Source: Agrobacterium salinitolerans
GTDB lineage: Bacteria > Pseudomonadota > Alphaproteobacteria > Rhizobiales > Rhizobiaceae
Direction: 5' to 3'
Assembly (NCBI RefSeq): GCF_002008225.1
Contig: NZ_MRDH01000013.1
Span: 1-64,000 of the forward strand
DNA length: 64,000 nucleotides
Of this stretch, positions 43,409 to 51,957 are shown one piece after another. Under the pieces are notes generated by a model that saw nothing but the letters and a program-made list of their open reading frames with translations, did not search any database and had not been told where the DNA came from. Made by a program: the position numbers and the translations under genes. Numbering within the stretch: the first letter of the stretch is position 1; every line of letters starts with the position of its first letter.

Positions 43409-45349
43409 TCACCAGCCGCCGCCACCACCGCCGCCGCCGCCCGAACCGGAAGAACCACCGCCGCCGCCACCGCCCGAAAAGCTGGAGCCGGAAGAGCTGA
43501 CGGGCTGGGGAATGGTAGAGGCGATGGTATTGGCCATGGAGGTCGAAAAGCCGCCGATCCTGTCGCCAAAACTGCCGTAATTGCTGCCCGCATACCAGCC
43601 GGGCGCATAACTTGCAGCCGCGGCCCCGGCAGCGGCGGTCGCAAGCCAGGCCTCGAAGGTGCGGCTCCACGGTTTTTCGACGCCGAGCGCCACCGCATAG
43701 GGCAGCAATGTCTCGAAATGCTGCGGCGACATGGCGGGCGCGCCGGCCATGTTCATCCGGTCTTTTTCCGCCAGCGTCAGATAGGTTCTGAGACCTTCGA
43801 TACCGTCCATCAGCTTGCGGCCGAGCGGCGTCGGCGCGCCCATCAGGAACAGGAACAGCGCATTGGTGAGCACGATGCCGCCGATGGCGGCCAGCGCCAG
43901 CGACTTGGTGTCATGGGTGACATCCAGCAGGATTTGCGTGGCGATGCCGCCAATGGCTGAAAAGGCCACGAAACCGGCAAAGGCCAGCATGACGATGCCA
44001 CCGATCCGCTTGCGCAGCGGCGCGCCGCGCGAGAACTGACGGCCGATGCCGATCGACAGGATGCTGAAGAAGAAGGCGAAAAAGCCGAAGACCAGCACGG
44101 CAGCAATGGCGCTTTCATCCAGATCGCCGAAGATCAACGTCGCGACGATGAGGGCGATGCTGAGGAATATGCCGAAGACGGTGTAACCGGCATTGCTGCG
44201 GTAATATTTGCCGCGATGCTCTTTCTCTATCGCCGCGCGAAACTGCTTGCCGACCTTTTCGACTTCCGTTCCATGCGCCTTGTCGATGGTGAGCGCCTTC
44301 CCCGAACCGCCGATGGAGGCAAGCAGCGTTTTCTGCCCGCTCGGCAGATCGGCAGCGGTTGCCTTTTCCGTGCGGCGGATGACGATGGAGTTCTTCAGAT
44401 CCTCCAGAACGACATAACCCTTGACCGCAAGATCAAGGGCCGAGGCAGAGAGCGCCGTCCAGCCGGCACCTGAGAAACCCCTGTTATCGACGTAATTGAC
44501 CAGAGCCGGCGAAAGCCCCTCCGGCGCATCCCAGCGCGGCACGACCACGCCCTTCGCCGGATCGCGGCCGACGGCGAACCACGCCCGCAGATAATAGAGC
44601 AGCACTGCGAAAAGCCCGCCGCCCGAAAGCAGGATGGCAAGATTGTCACGTAGCCACCAGCCTGCCTCCTGTGAGGCGTCCGGCGCGGCAATCGCACCCT
44701 TGGGCAGCTTCACGGCAACCGTCATGCCCTCGCCAACCGAAAACGGGCGGGTGGTGGCGAAAAACACCTCGTTGCCTTCGCTGAGGATGCGCGCATCCTT
44801 GCCTTTGGCACCGAGTGGACCGGTGAAAACGGCAGTGCCGGTGGCCTTCACACCCTGCGGCAGCGTGATGGTGGCGGAAATTTCGCCCATCGGGAATTGC
44901 CAGCCATTGCCGGTGACGTTCCAGGTCAGCTCGTCATAATCGCTGAAATAGCGGATCTGCCGGGCGGTGGTGTAGGTGATCTGGAAGATATGTTCGCCGG
45001 TCGGTAGAAAACGCTCGGCGCTGCCGGTATAGATGCGGATGCCGCCATCGATATTTTCGGTGCGCCAGTTCTCCGGGGCACCATCGCGCTCCACCGAAAC
45101 GACGTTGAAATCCACCTTGGTCCGGCGGTTATTCGCATCCATCGCGTAAAGCGGGAAATCGCGGAAGATGCCGCGCTTGATGTTTCGTCCTTCGGCACGG
45201 GCGGTGATGGTTTCCGTCACCGTCAGTTCGCCACTCTTCGCAACCTCGACGACGGAATGATAGGAGCGGATGAATTCCTCCGCAAAGGCCGGGAAGGCCG
45301 CGCCCAGGAAGACGAACAGCGCGAGAAGTCTTGCGGCGGTGGTCTTCAC
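43409..45349 (-). CDS. DUF2207 membrane protein
   Basis: 646 residues. A signal peptide (about residues 1-22, ending AFA) leads to a periplasmic N-terminal domain (about 23-235). A TM segment near 240-262, a cytoplasmic region, then three to four TM segments (about 405-500) follow, and a C-terminal tail of Ser and Gly (SSSGSSFSGGGGGGGS and more), which marks the DUF2207 family. The start is GTG at 45349, with AGGGA seven bases before it. LemA and DUF2207 proteins often go together; here lemA is two genes upstream with aroA in between. Function unknown; envelope-associated. Confidence 0.87.
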   Translation of the reverse strand: MKTTAARLLALFVFLGAAFPAFAEEFIRSYHSVVEVAKSGELTVTETITARAEGRNIKRGIFRDFPLYAMDANNRRTKVDFNVVSVERDGAPENWRTENIDGGIRIYTGSAERFLPTGEHIFQITYTTARQIRYFSDYDELTWNVTGNGWQFPMGEISATITLPQGVKATGTAVFTGPLGAKGKDARILSEGNEVFFATTRPFSVGEGMTVAVKLPKGAIAAPDASQEAGWWLRDNLAILLSGGGLFAVLLYYLRAWFAVGRDPAKGVVVPRWDAPEGLSPALVNYVDNRGFSGAGWTALSASALDLAVKGYVVLEDLKNSIVIRRTEKATAADLPSGQKTLLASIGGSGKALTIDKAHGTEVEKVGKQFRAAIEKEHRGKYYRSNAGYTVFGIFLSIALIVATLIFGDLDESAIAAVLVFGFFAFFFSILSIGIGRQFSRGAPLRKRIGGIVMLAFAGFVAFSAIGGIATQILLDVTHDTKSLALAAIGGIVLTNALFLFLMGAPTPLGRKLMDGIEGLRTYLTLAEKDRMNMAGAPAMSPQHFETLLPYAVALGVEKPWSRTFEAWLATAAAGAAAASYAPGWYAGSNYGSFGDRIGGFSTSMANTIASTIPQPVSSSGSSFSGGGGGGGSSGSGGGGGGGGGW

Positions 45350-45371
45350 GAGCGATCCCTCCTTGATGGCT

Positions 45372-46649
45372 TCAGTGCTGCGGCTCGGCAGCGCTTTCCT
45401 TTTCGCTATAGTCAACGCCGAGCGAAGCGAGCGCTTTCCAGTAACCGGGATAGGTCTTGCCGACGCAGGCCGGATTCTGGATGGCAATGCCGCCGATCTT
45501 CAGGGCCGCCAGCGCAAAGCTCATGGCGATGCGGTGATCGGCAAAGGTATCGATGGAGGCATCGACCGTCTGCCCGGCGAGTGCCGGATCGGAATGCACG
45601 ATCAGGTCGTCGCCTTCCTCATGCGCCAGACCATCACGGATTTCGTTGAGGCCGAGCGAAACGGCGCGGATACGGTCACATTCCTTGACGCGCAGATTGG
45701 CGATGCCGACGAAACGCACCGGCGTTTCGTTGAAGGCGGCGAGAACCGCGATGGTCGGAATGGCATCCTGCATCTGCGACCCGTCGATTTCGGCGGGCAG
45801 ATGCGGAAACTGCGCCATGACATCATAGGCCTTGGCGTCCGGCTGGGTGAATTTATCGGCGGGCGTGCCGATATCGATTGCGCCGCCAGTCAGAAGTTCC
45901 GCACCCCAGAGATAGGTGGCGGCGGAGGCATCCGGCTCAATGTGGAAATCGGTCGCCGTGTAACCGGTCGGATGCACACGCCAGATGGCGTTGCTCACCC
46001 GCTCCACCTTCGCGCCGAAGGCTTCCATGGCCGATGTGGTGAGATCGATATAGCCCTTCGCGCCGATTTCCTCGCCCTTGAGGATGATATCGACAGGCTT
46101 GTCGCCGCAGGCGGCCGCCATCAGAAGCGCCGACACATATTGGCTGGAAAGATTGGCGTCGATGGTGACGCTGCCCTTCGGGAACCCAGTACCCTTGCCG
46201 CAGACGGTGACGGGCGGGCAACCGGTCGGCGCTTCCGCCTCGACACCGAGGGAGCGCAGGGCTTCCACCAGCGGCATGATCGGGCGTTTGCGCATGTGCT
46301 CGTCGCCATCGATGATGACGGCGCCGTCCACAAGCGCGGCAGCGGCGGTTAGGAAGCGCGTTGCGGTGCCGGCATTTCCAAGGAAAAGCGGCTTTTCGGG
46401 CTGCTGCAGCACGCCTGAGCTTTCCACAACGAAGGTGGTGGCGTCAGGTTCGGTTACCTTGACACCCATCTCGCGCAGGGCTTCGGCCATATAAAGCGTA
46501 TCGTCGCTTTTCAGCGCGCCGGTCAGGTGGCTTTTGCCCTTGGCAAGACCAGCCAGGAGAAGCGCGCGGTTGGTGATGGATTTGGAGCCGGGCGGCTCGA
46601 CCTTACCGGAAAGCGGGTGGCCGGGCGGGGCGATGGTCAGTTCGATCAT
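45372..46649 (-). CDS. aroA: 3-phosphoshikimate 1-carboxyvinyltransferase (EPSP synthase), unusual class
   Basis: Transfers enolpyruvyl from PEP to shikimate-3-phosphate in aromatic amino acid synthesis. 425 residues; the PEP/S3P-binding PPGSKSITNRALLLAGL lies at 19-35, the glyphosate-contact loop is LFLGNAGTATRFL (88-100), and the C-terminus has FADHRIAMS and CVGKTYPGYW. In the loop, E. coli has Met-Arg-Pro where this protein has Thr-Arg-Phe; this is not the CP4 class II sequence either. The GSKS(I)TNR, NAGTATRF and GKTYPGYW motifs recall fungal AROM EPSP domains. It lies between lemA and the DUF2207 gene, 22 bp from the latter's start. Confidence 0.93.
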   Translation of the reverse strand: MIELTIAPPGHPLSGKVEPPGSKSITNRALLLAGLAKGKSHLTGALKSDDTLYMAEALREMGVKVTEPDATTFVVESSGVLQQPEKPLFLGNAGTATRFLTAAAALVDGAVIIDGDEHMRKRPIMPLVEALRSLGVEAEAPTGCPPVTVCGKGTGFPKGSVTIDANLSSQYVSALLMAAACGDKPVDIILKGEEIGAKGYIDLTTSAMEAFGAKVERVSNAIWRVHPTGYTATDFHIEPDASAATYLWGAELLTGGAIDIGTPADKFTQPDAKAYDVMAQFPHLPAEIDGSQMQDAIPTIAVLAAFNETPVRFVGIANLRVKECDRIRAVSLGLNEIRDGLAHEEGDDLIVHSDPALAGQTVDASIDTFADHRIAMSFALAALKIGGIAIQNPACVGKTYPGYWKALASLGVDYSEKESAAEPQH

Positions 46650-46736
46650 GATTGTCGTCTTGTCAAAGAATGCGGCGAAGAGCCGGATTATCGGAATTTG
46701 AACGGGTGGTTTTAAGCCGCCGGAAGAACAGTGAGC

Positions 46737-47288
46737 TTAGAATTTCACCGTCGGCACGGCGCGGTCGGCCGGGTTTTCGATCTCGAAATAGGGCGCCTTG
46801 GCAAAACCGAACTGGCCGGCGACCAGATTGGAGGGGAAGCTTTCCACCTTGACGTTCAGATCGCGCGCGGCGCCATTGTAATAACGGCGCGACATCTGGA
46901 TTTCGCTTTCGATGGTTTCCAGCGACCGCTGCAATTCCAGAAAGTTCGTATTGGCCTTGAGATCGGGATAGGCTTCGGCGAGCGCAAAGAGTTTGCCGAG
47001 CGCCTGCGACAGCAGGCCTTCCGCCTGGGCGCGGCCTTCAACATCACCCGCCGGCACGGCCTGCGCCCGGTTGCGCATGGCAATCACCTCCTCGAAGGTG
47101 CTCTTTTCGTGCGCCGCGTAACCCTTCACGGTCTCGATGAGATTGGGAATGAGATCGGCGCGGCGCTTCAACTGCACGTCAATGCCCGACCACGCCTCTT
47201 CCTTCATCTGCCGCGCCTTGACGAGGCCGTTATAGATGAAGACGACATAAAGCGCGATTGCCGCGATGATTGCCAGCGTGATGAACAT
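46737..47288 (-). CDS. lemA: LemA-family protein
   Basis: 183 residues with one N-terminal TM segment (residues 2-20, FITLAIIAAIALYVVFIYN) and a helical C-terminal domain with the LemA core (EEAWSGIDVQLKRRADLIPN, about 30-49) and LKANTNFLELQRSLETIE (about 110-127). ATG 47288 follows GAGGAGGGG at a good distance. LemA is widely conserved and tied to envelope functions, with no fixed biochemical role. It is followed on the same strand by aroA and then DUF2207. Confidence 0.92.
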   Translation of the reverse strand: MFITLAIIAAIALYVVFIYNGLVKARQMKEEAWSGIDVQLKRRADLIPNLIETVKGYAAHEKSTFEEVIAMRNRAQAVPAGDVEGRAQAEGLLSQALGKLFALAEAYPDLKANTNFLELQRSLETIESEIQMSRRYYNGAARDLNVKVESFPSNLVAGQFGFAKAPYFEIENPADRAVPTVKF

Positions 47289-47366
47289 TCCCGACCCCTC
47301 CTCAAGAGGCGCGGACACCATGGTGGCGTCCGCACGTTAGACTGTTGCCCCGCCTTACATAGACGT

Positions 47367-48329
47367 TCAGGCGGCCCTGTTCCAGTTCACCCCGCCCGCA
47401 TCCGTCAGCAGGAAGGCTTCGCCGCAGGCTTTCGCCAGCGTGCGCACGCGCAGGATATAGCTCTGGCGTTCCGTGACCGAAATTACGCCGCGCGCATCCA
47501 GAAGGTTGAAGACATGGCTGGCCTTGATGCACTGGTCATAGGCCGGGAACACGCATTTGTGCAGGCGCTGATTATCGTTATCACCCGGCGCACCGGCGGC
47601 GAGAAGCGCCTGGCATTCCTTTTCGGCGTCGATGAAATGGCGATGCAGCATGGCCGTATCGGCAAATTCGAAGTTGTGGCGGGAATATTCCTGCTCGGCT
47701 TGCAGGAAGACGTCGCCATAGGAAATCTTCTCTTCGCCCTCGCGACCGTTGAAGTTCAGGTCATAGACATTGTCGACGCCCTGAACATACATGGCCAGAC
47801 GCTCCAAACCATAGGTCAGTTCACCGGCGACAGGCGAGCATTCGATGCCGCAGACCTGCTGGAAGTAGGTGAATTGCGAGACTTCCATGCCGTCACACCA
47901 GCATTCCCAGCCGAGACCCCAGGCGCCGAGCGTCGGGCTTTCCCAGTCGTCTTCGACGAAGCGCACGTCATGCAACAGCGGATCGAGACCGATGGCCTTC
48001 AGCGAACCGAGATAGAGTTCCTGAAGGTTGGACGGGTTGGGCTTCAGAATGACCTGATACTGGTAATAATGCTGCAAACGGTTGGGGTTTTCACCGTAAC
48101 GACCATCGGAAGGCCGGCGCGACGGCTGCACATAAGCGGCCTTCCACGGCTTCGGGCCAAGCGCACGAAGCGTCGTCGCCGGATGAAACGTACCCGCGCC
48201 CACTTCCATATCGTAAGGCTGCAACACGGCGCAGCCCTTGTCGGCCCAGTAATTGTGCAGCGTCAGGATCAGTGCCTGAAAGGAACGCTTGGGGTTCATA
48301 TGGTCGGGAATATCGGTCATTTCAGTCAT
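47367..48329 (-). CDS. glyQ: glycine--tRNA ligase alpha subunit
   Basis: The catalytic alpha subunit of glycyl-tRNA synthetase; 320 residues from ATG 48329 (317 from ATG 48320, which is equally possible; neither has a clear ribosome-binding site). The body [20 protein letters not shown] and the class II core ([19 protein letters not shown], about 50-70) are family-typical. An upstream extension to 48386 has no family similarity. Followed by lemA, aroA, DUF2207 and then glyS. Confidence 0.95.
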   Translation of the reverse strand: MTEMTDIPDHMNPKRSFQALILTLHNYWADKGCAVLQPYDMEVGAGTFHPATTLRALGPKPWKAAYVQPSRRPSDGRYGENPNRLQHYYQYQVILKPNPSNLQELYLGSLKAIGLDPLLHDVRFVEDDWESPTLGAWGLGWECWCDGMEVSQFTYFQQVCGIECSPVAGELTYGLERLAMYVQGVDNVYDLNFNGREGEEKISYGDVFLQAEQEYSRHNFEFADTAMLHRHFIDAEKECQALLAAGAPGDNDNQRLHKCVFPAYDQCIKASHVFNLLDARGVISVTERQSYILRVRTLAKACGEAFLLTDAGGVNWNRAA

Positions 48330-48429
48330 CGCGGCGTTAGGAGGATAAGTAAGCAGTGACTTACTTCGGATGCGGACTGGTGCCACGGCATGGCTTGGGG
48401 GTCAAGGATTTATGCGTGGAGACACCGGC

Positions 48430-48624
48430 TTACGTCTCATCCTCACGCTTCACGCGGTATTCACCGGTTTCGGGGTCCTTGATCAGCGTGCCGATGGCGC
48501 CGGTTTCGCGTTCCTTTTCGCGCTGCTTGGATTTCGCCGACAGCTTTTCCGCATCGCGAACGAAGCGGCGGTAGAGGATGACGGATCCCACCACCAGAAG
48601 AAGAATTGTAATGAGCTGCGCCAT
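48430..48624 (-). CDS. small single-pass membrane protein
   Basis: 64 residues: MAQLITILLLVVGSVILYRR forms one N-terminal TM segment, followed by a charged cytoplasmic tail rich in Lys and Glu, ending KDPETGEYRVKREDET. Tiny membrane proteins with a DPxTGEYR tail are conserved in rhizobia. It lies 20 bp downstream of the S49 peptidase gene on the same strand, so likely one transcript. Function unknown. Confidence 0.78.
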   Translation of the reverse strand: MAQLITILLLVVGSVILYRRFVRDAEKLSAKSKQREKERETGAIGTLIKDPETGEYRVKREDET

Positions 48625-48644
48625 AAGGCCCTATTCCCGCGACA

Positions 48645-49511
48645 TCATAGACCGAAACGCGACCACAATGCCTTTTCTTCGGCAACCTCCGCAAGACCCG
48701 AGACGGCGCCTGCCGCGAGCCTTTCGGCATTGAGGCCGAGTGCCGCATTCACGCCAGGCACTTTTTTGCCGAACAGCGAACGCCCGCCGCTGACGAGTTG
48801 AAGCTTGACCTTTGTCCCGTAACGGCGGCGCAGAACTTCCCGCATGTCGCCAAGCCCGTCGATCAGGCCGAGGTCCAGGCCGCGCATGCCGGTCCAGAAC
48901 AGGCCGGAGAAGATCGTCTCGTCGCCCTTCAGCTTCGAGCCGCGGCGCATCTTGACCATATCGATGAAAACATTGTGGATTTCGACCTGCAACGACTTCA
49001 GGTAGTCGATATCGCCTTCCTTTTCCGGCTGAAAGGGATCGAGGATGACCTTGTTCTCGCCCGCCGTATAGACACGGCGCTCCACGCCGATCTTCTTCAG
49101 CATTTCCGGAAAACCGAAACCGCCGGAAACGACGCCGATCGAACCGACGATGGAAGTGGGATCGGCGATGATCTCATCGCCGGCAAGCGCGATCATGTAA
49201 CCGCCGGAGGCTGCAACATCCTCCACGAAGATCAGGACTTTCTTTTCCTTTTCCTCGGCGAGCTGGCGGATGCGGTTATAGATCATCCGCGCCTGCACCG
49301 GCGAACCGCCGGGCGAATTGAGCGAAATGGCGATAGCCGGCGCATCCTTGACGGCGAAGGCCTTTTCCAGAAGCGGCGCATAGGACGCGAGATTGAGGGC
49401 GGGGCGGAACTGGTTGCCGCCGGCCATGATTGCGCCCTGCATACGCACAACCGGGATGACGAGCTCTTTTTTACGAAAGCGTTTCGGCACCAGATACTTC
49501 AGAAAACCCAC
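48645..49511 (-). CDS. S49-family signal-peptide-peptidase-like serine protease
   Basis: 288 residues, a short-form SppA-type protease. The nucleophile Ser102 sits in VEDVAASGGYMIAL and the general base Lys154 in TAGENKVILDPF, 52 residues apart as in characterised SppA enzymes. SLNSPGGSPVQA (about 63-74) is the oxyanion/substrate loop. There is no long N-terminal TM segment, so a soluble or peripherally bound enzyme is possible. Likely cleaves signal peptide remnants or other small hydrophobic peptides at the inner membrane. Precedes the small membrane protein gene. Confidence 0.9.
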   Translation of the reverse strand: MGFLKYLVPKRFRKKELVIPVVRMQGAIMAGGNQFRPALNLASYAPLLEKAFAVKDAPAIAISLNSPGGSPVQARMIYNRIRQLAEEKEKKVLIFVEDVAASGGYMIALAGDEIIADPTSIVGSIGVVSGGFGFPEMLKKIGVERRVYTAGENKVILDPFQPEKEGDIDYLKSLQVEIHNVFIDMVKMRRGSKLKGDETIFSGLFWTGMRGLDLGLIDGLGDMREVLRRRYGTKVKLQLVSGGRSLFGKKVPGVNAALGLNAERLAAGAVSGLAEVAEEKALWSRFGL

Positions 49512-49602
49512 TACTCAATCCTCGCAGCATTTATCCGTTCGTCAGGGATGTATGTATCGCCCCGGAAAACACAATGGTTTGCGGCCGGCGGAACGGCGAT
49601 AT

Positions 49603-50403
49603 TTATGACGCGGTCCGGATTGCCCTTACATTACGCGAATAGGCGGCGCGGCCATTGTTCAGGTCATCGACGAAGGGAGTGAAGGCATGGCTGCCGGTCT
49701 CATGCATGACGAGCGGCGCGCGGAAGGACAGCCGCGCTCGCGAACCCTTGATGGCGGTGACAAGCATGCGCACCGCGTCCTCGCCAGGGCGCGGGTGGAT
49801 GAGGGTGATTTCGAGGCCGCCGAAACGGCTGCCGCAGGCGGCGATAATCTCCGCCACCGATTGCGGCCTTGAAATCAGGGAAAGCTGCCCGCCCGGCACC
49901 ATGATCGCGCCCGCCGTCCGGATCCAGTCTTCGAACAGGCCATCGGTCATAGCGTGCGCTTCGGCTTTCAGGGCGTCCGGCGTGCGACGGTCGCCCGCAT
50001 CATTATAGGGCGGGTTCATGATGACGTGATGGAAATGATCGTCGGGCAATCCGGCCGCGACACGCGCTTTCGCACGCAGCGTCACATCCGTCTCGCACAC
50101 ATTCACCCGCGCGGAAAACGCGGCATTCTCGGGCAATTCGAGGCTGCGGCGAGCAAATTGAACCATCTCCGGCGAGCGTTCATAGAGCGTCACCTGCGCC
50201 TTTTCGAGCCGCGCCGCAACCGCCATGCCGGCCGCACCCGCACCCGCGCCGAGATCGGCGATCCGGCAGGCGCGGTCATCCGCCACCAGCGAGGCCAGAA
50301 GCATGGCATCCATACCCGCCCTGTGCCCCCTGCCCTTCGGCTGAATGATGTGAAAGCGACCCCGGTGAAAGGCGTCGATGGTTTCGGAAATGCCGTCGCT
50401 CAC
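49603..50403 (-). CDS. tRNA1(Val) N6-methyladenosine-like methyltransferase
   Basis: 266 residues, N6-adenine methyltransferase of the YfiC/TrmN6 type, with SAM motif IADLGAGAGAAG (about 48-59) and catalytic NPPY (residues 130-133). It begins MSDGISETIDAFHRGRFHIIQPKGRGHRAGMDAML-like, the usual family N-terminus. It probably modifies A37 of tRNA1-Val, but other nucleic acid substrates are possible. It lies 6 bp downstream of the DUF2007 gene, suggesting one transcript. Confidence 0.87.
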   Translation of the reverse strand: MSDGISETIDAFHRGRFHIIQPKGRGHRAGMDAMLLASLVADDRACRIADLGAGAGAAGMAVAARLEKAQVTLYERSPEMVQFARRSLELPENAAFSARVNVCETDVTLRAKARVAAGLPDDHFHHVIMNPPYNDAGDRRTPDALKAEAHAMTDGLFEDWIRTAGAIMVPGGQLSLISRPQSVAEIIAACGSRFGGLEITLIHPRPGEDAVRMLVTAIKGSRARLSFRAPLVMHETGSHAFTPFVDDLNNGRAAYSRNVRAIRTAS

Positions 50404-50409
50404 CGCCGT

Positions 50410-50640
50410 TCACGCCTCTTCGTTGCGCAGCTCGTCGCCGAGCCCGGCATCGATGAGAATGCGGCGGGCCTGGTCGGCCCGATCTTCCTCCACCAGAAAC
50501 CTGCGCGGCAAAAGACCGAGCGATCCCTCCAGAATGCTCATCGCCTGATCGGCGATGAGGCAATGGATGCCGGCATCCCTCATCAGGCTTTCAGCGAAGG
50601 AGAGCAGCACGGCGTCGTTGGTTCGGATCAGTTCACGCAT
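50410..50640 (-). CDS. DUF2007-family protein
   Basis: 76 residues: MRELIRTNDAVLLSFAESLM, then IHCLIADQAMSILEGSLG and an Arg/Glu-rich end (RILIDAGLGDELRNEEA). Matches the DUF2007 pattern, a putative signal-transducing or ligand-binding module often found in alphaproteobacteria. Function not established. Transcribed away from the polyprenyl diphosphate synthase gene and followed by the methyltransferase gene. Confidence 0.82.
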   Translation of the reverse strand: MRELIRTNDAVLLSFAESLMRDAGIHCLIADQAMSILEGSLGLLPRRFLVEEDRADQARRILIDAGLGDELRNEEA

Positions 50641-50751
50641 GGATAGACCTTAAATTCCCATCTTTTTGAATGGCTAGCGGCAATTCGCCCCTTGCCGCGC
50701 AAGGCGTCAGTTTTTATTGTCGACTTCAAATTCGAACTGGAGTCCTGTCCC

Positions 50752-51768
50752 TTGGGCGTCGTCATACCGCTTGAAGAAAGCAAAAACAAACTCGCATCCG
50801 TCAAGCCGCTTGTCGATCTGACCCGTCCTGACATGGAACGGGTGAACCAGCTTATCCTTTCCAAGGCCGGTTCCGATGTCCAGATGATACCCGAGGTAGC
50901 CAACCACCTCATCTCGTCAGGCGGCAAGCGCCTGCGGCCAATGCTGACGCTCGCCTCGGCCTCGATGTTCGGTTACGAGGGCGATCATCACATCAAGCTC
51001 GCCACCAGCGTGGAGTTCATGCACACGGCCACGCTTCTGCATGACGATGTGGTGGATGAAAGCGATCTGCGCCGCGGCAAATCCACCGCCCGCACCATCT
51101 GGGGCAACCAGGCGAGCGTTCTCGTCGGCGACTTCCTGCTCGGTCAGGCGTTCCGCATGATGGTGGATGTCGGTTCACTGGATGCGCTCGACGTGCTGTC
51201 CACAGCCGCTTCGGTGATTGCCGAAGGCGAGGTGTTGCAGCTTTCGGTCGCCAAGAACATGGAAACCACCGAAGACGATTATCTGCAGGTGATTCGCGCC
51301 AAAACGGCCGCCCTTTTTGCGGCGGCGGCGGAAGTCGGCCCCATCGTCGCCAAAACCGACAAGGCGACCCGCAGCGCGCTGAAATCCTACGGCATGAATC
51401 TCGGCCTCGCCTTCCAGCTGGTCGACGATGTCCTTGACTACGGCGGAAAGTCCGCCGATCTCGGCAAAAATACCGGTGACGATTTCCGCGAAGGCAAGAT
51501 CACCCTGCCGGTCATCCTCTCCTATCGTCGCGGCACGCAGGATGAGCGCGCTTTCTGGCGCACGGCCATCGAAAAGGGCGAAAGCAGCGACGCGAACCTC
51601 GAAAAGGCGCTTGGCCTGATCACCAAATATAACGGTCTTGGCGACACGATCGGCCGCGCCACGCATTACGGCACCATTGCCCGCGACGCGCTGGCGCCCC
51701 TGCCGCAGAGCCCCTGGAAAGATGCGCTTCTGGAAGTGATCGACTTCTGCATCGAGCGTCTGAACTGA
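50752..51768 (+). CDS. ddsA: polyprenyl (probably decaprenyl) diphosphate synthase
   Basis: Builds the all-trans isoprenoid chain of ubiquinone. 338 residues from TTG 50752 (GVVIPLEESKNKLASVKPLVD, the usual N-terminus); an in-frame start at 50692 lacks such agreement. Both aspartate-rich motifs are intact: DDVVD (98-102, followed by ESDLRRGK) and DDVLD (about 225-229). Agrobacterium makes CoQ10, so the product is likely decaprenyl diphosphate, but octaprenyl cannot be excluded from sequence. Its substrate partner UbiA is encoded at 30205-31158. GGAG lies about 10 bases before the TTG. Confidence 0.92.
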   Translation: MGVVIPLEESKNKLASVKPLVDLTRPDMERVNQLILSKAGSDVQMIPEVANHLISSGGKRLRPMLTLASASMFGYEGDHHIKLATSVEFMHTATLLHDDVVDESDLRRGKSTARTIWGNQASVLVGDFLLGQAFRMMVDVGSLDALDVLSTAASVIAEGEVLQLSVAKNMETTEDDYLQVIRAKTAALFAAAAEVGPIVAKTDKATRSALKSYGMNLGLAFQLVDDVLDYGGKSADLGKNTGDDFREGKITLPVILSYRRGTQDERAFWRTAIEKGESSDANLEKALGLITKYNGLGDTIGRATHYGTIARDALAPLPQSPWKDALLEVIDFCIERLN

Positions 51769-51957
51769 CGCCGCAGGCCGGACGAATGGCGGATGGAAAA
51801 GACCGTCCGCCCAATGTTCCAGGCCAGCTTCTTCGCAAGGCGTGATTGTGGCCGGGGCCATAATTTCTTGCGGGGCTGCTTCAAAAAAGCCATTCTATCG
51901 TGACCAACAATGGAAACTGATTTTTCCGTGCTTCTGCACAAAGGCAAAGGTTCCCTC

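Noticed and set aside
46731..48359. Long plus-strand open frame over lemA and glyQ (also similar ones over glyS, glcF, hisS and guaB).
   Set aside because: They are antisense shadows of strongly recognised genes, and their translations have no domain pattern.
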